Assembly: GCA_017938645.1 (NCBI GenBank)
Contig: JAGBBE010000205.1
Location: 1 to 64,000, forward strand
DNA length: 64,000 nt
Direction: 5' to 3'
Origin: Clostridia bacterium
GTDB taxonomy: Bacteria; Bacillota_A; Clostridia; Christensenellales; Aristaeellaceae
The notes under the pieces were generated by a model, which worked only from the letters and a program-made list of their open reading frames with translations, made no database searches and had not been told where the DNA came from. Position numbers and translations under genes: made by a program. The stretch's first letter is position 1; the number at the start of each line of letters is the position of its first letter. Of this stretch, positions 62,273 to 64,000 are shown in pieces.

Positions 62273-64000
62273 TGTCCAATCCGAACCTGATCGGCGGCGG
62301 ACGTCTGACCCGCGCCGAAGTATCCAGCCTCAAGGGTGATCACCGCAAGCTTGACAATCAGAAGGTCAGAAAATCCGCACTGCTCAAGCGCCTATGGCAG
62401 TATCTGGGACGCAATCGCATGCTGCTGGTGCTGTCGCTGATTCTCTCTGTTTCCTCCAGTCTGCTTGCGCTCTACGGCCCCAAGCTCTCCGGCACGGCAA
62501 TCAACGCCATTGATCTGGGCGCAGGCAAGGTTGATTTTGACACCGTATTCCGCTGCGCTATATTGATGGCGGTGTTCTATCTCGCCTCCTCGGTGCTGAC
62601 CTTCCTGCTCAACGCCGTGATGATCCGCCTTTCGCGCACGGTATCCAAACAGATGCGCCACGACGTGTTCGAAAACCTGACCGCGCTGCCCGTCAGCTTC
62701 TTCGACCGCTATCAGACCGGCGACATCATCTCCTCCATCACCTATGATGTGGACACCGTCAATCAGGCGCTGTCCAGCGATCTTCTGCAGATTCTCCAAA
62801 GCGTGGTCACGGTGAGCGTTTCCTTTGTGATGATGCTCACCATCGCGCCGAAGCTGATCCTGATTTTCCTGGTGACGATTCCGCTGACCATCGTCTTTGT
62901 GCGGTGGCTGACCAAAAAAGTGCGCCCGCTGTTCCGCCGCCGCAGCGGCAAGCTGGGCGAGCTCAACGGGTTTGTGGAGGAAATGCTCTCCGGGCAGAAG
63001 ACCATTCGCGCCTACGACCGCGAAGCCGCTGTGCTTGAGCGCTTTGATGAAAAGAACAACGCTGCCGTGGACGCCTACACCGTGGCTGAGGCTTATGGTA
63101 CCATCACCGGCCCGTCGGTCAACTGCATCAACAACATTTCCCTTGCGCTGGTGTGCGTGTTCGGTTCGGTGCTCTTCCTCAAGGGCGAAATCGGTCTGGG
63201 CGACCTCTCGAGCTTTGTGCAGTACTCGCGCAAGTTCTCCGGCCCCATCAACGAAATTGCCAACATCATCGCCGAATTGCAAAGCGCCTTTGCCGCCGCC
63301 GAGCGTGTGTTCCACCTCATCGACGCTGAGCCCGAAGCGCCGGACGCCCCCGACGCCATTGAGCTTTCCGATGTTCGCGGCGATGTGGAATTGCGAAACG
63401 TGGACTTCTCCTATGTGGAGGGCAAGCCCATCATCCGGGGGCTGAACCTGCATGCCGAACCGGGTTCGCTGACTGCCATCGTCGGCCCCACCGGCGCAGG
63501 CAAGACAACCATTATCAACCTGCTCATGCGCTTCTATGATGTAAACGGAGGCGGCGTCTATGTAGATGGAAAAGACGTCCGCACCCTCACCCGAAAGAGC
63601 CTGAGACGCGCGTACACGATGGTTTTGCAGGATACGTGGCTGTTCCACGGCACCATTTACGAAAACATCGCCTACGGCCGTCCCGACGCAACGCGCGAGG
63701 AGGTTATCGCCGCCGCGAAGGCCGCGCGCATCCACGGCTATATTTCCCGTCTGCCCGACGGCTACGACACCGTGCTCTCCGACAACGGCACCTCCATTTC
63801 GATGGGACAGAAGCAGCTGCTCACCATTGCGCGCGCCATGCTTCTGGACGCGCACATGCTGATTCTGGACGAAGCCACCTCCAACGTAGACACCCGCACC
63901 GAACAGCGCATCCAGTCGGCCATGCGAACGCTGATGCAGGGCAAAACCTGCTTTGTCATCGCGCACCGCCTGTCCACCATCCGCTCCGCCGACCACATCC
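62272..64000 (+). CDS. Heterodimeric ABC exporter, catalytic subunit (cut by window edge)
   Basis: 576 residues are visible; the gene runs off the right edge just after the switch His. Exporter membrane domain with FFDRYQTGDIISSITYDVDTVN, then ATPase with Walker A GPTGAGKTT, Walker B MLILDEATSNVD with the catalytic Glu, and switch IAHRLST. Its own signature is ISMGQKQLL rather than LSGGQ. That signature faces the degenerate site of the partner subunit, so the pair has one weak and one complete ATP site. A basic N-terminal tail of about 40 residues precedes the first helix. Confidence 0.93.
   Translation, partial: MSNPNLIGGGRLTRAEVSSLKGDHRKLDNQKVRKSALLKRLWQYLGRNRMLLVLSLILSVSSSLLALYGPKLSGTAINAIDLGAGKVDFDTVFRCAILMAVFYLASSVLTFLLNAVMIRLSRTVSKQMRHDVFENLTALPVSFFDRYQTGDIISSITYDVDTVNQALSSDLLQILQSVVTVSVSFVMMLTIAPKLILIFLVTIPLTIVFVRWLTKKVRPLFRRRSGKLGELNGFVEEMLSGQKTIRAYDREAAVLERFDEKNNAAVDAYTVAEAYGTITGPSVNCINNISLALVCVFGSVLFLKGEIGLGDLSSFVQYSRKFSGPINEIANIIAELQSAFAAAERVFHLIDAEPEAPDAPDAIELSDVRGDVELRNVDFSYVEGKPIIRGLNLHAEPGSLTAIVGPTGAGKTTIINLLMRFYDVNGGGVYVDGKDVRTLTRKSLRRAYTMVLQDTWLFHGTIYENIAYGRPDATREEVIAAAKAARIHGYISRLPDGYDTVLSDNGTSISMGQKQLLTIARAMLLDAHMLILDEATSNVDTRTEQRIQSAMRTLMQGKTCFVIAHRLSTIRSADHI

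Overview
The window reads as chromosomal DNA of a moderately GC-rich (roughly high fifties per cent by eye) anaerobic Firmicute of the Clostridia, probably an uncultured-type gut lineage. The evidence is the Clostridia-like gene set (DUF512 radical-SAM/der pair, site-2 protease-scpA-scpB, an etfB-etfA-lctD lactate module, M32 carboxypeptidase, tandem-PII/DUF1538), strong AAGGAGG ribosome binding sites, frequent GTG and TTG starts, and sigma-A promoters of TTGNNN-17-TATANT type. Nothing in the sequence names a species. I saw no rRNA, tRNA, CRISPR array, prophage or insertion sequence.

Layout. 1-6.4 kb (minus): the start of a MATE exporter, der, DUF512, then a DUF4129/DUF58/MoxR unit. 6.5-12.6 kb (plus): phosphodiester glycosidase, Lgt-like membrane protein, ogt, pyk, an AraC regulator, and a DUF523-acetyltransferase fusion. 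12.8-18.9 kb (plus): an electron-bifurcating lactate dehydrogenase operon (etfB-etfA-lctD), then nucleoside hydrolase, PfkB kinase and GDPD. 18.9-29.1 kb (minus): DUF89, M28 peptidase, GNAT, livKHMGF, mnmA and a HAD-thymidylate kinase fusion. 29.3-31.4 kb (plus): a GT-C-like membrane protein and an AT-rich orphan gene. 31.5-39.1 kb (minus): an oligopeptide ABC operon. 39.5-45.4 kb (plus): M32 peptidase, DUF368 lipid-carrier translocase, DUF1538 transporter with tandem-PII protein, polysaccharide deacetylase. 45.4-49.9 kb (minus): ECF sigma fusion, a frameshifted Rho-like gene, methyltransferase. 50.1-53.2 kb (plus): site-2 protease, scpA, scpB, a coiled-coil membrane protein, LysM protein. 53.4-59.2 kb (minus): trpS, a paired SMR-type transporter, recJ, a UGM-like flavoprotein. 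59.4-64 kb (plus): an inactive-looking beta-lactamase fold protein and a heterodimeric ABC exporter cut by the right edge.

The most unusual system is the peptide transporter at 31.5-39.1 kb. Its OppC permease carries a complete seven-repeat RCC1-type beta-propeller in the extracytoplasmic loop after the first membrane helix. Its OppF ATPase carries a roughly 180-residue, partly coiled-coil insertion between Walker A and the Q-loop. Its binding protein has no lipobox, and a 71-residue membrane protein closes the operon. Second is a Rho homologue with a Q/N/Y/R-rich prion-like segment, which has lost both P-loop lysines and the catalytic Glu and is frameshifted. Other items are several in-frame gene fusions (HAD-Tmk, DUF523-AAC(6'), ECF-unknown domain with an internal ribosome binding site), two structured intergenic repeat families, and hairpins placed between binding-protein and permease genes in both ABC importer operons.
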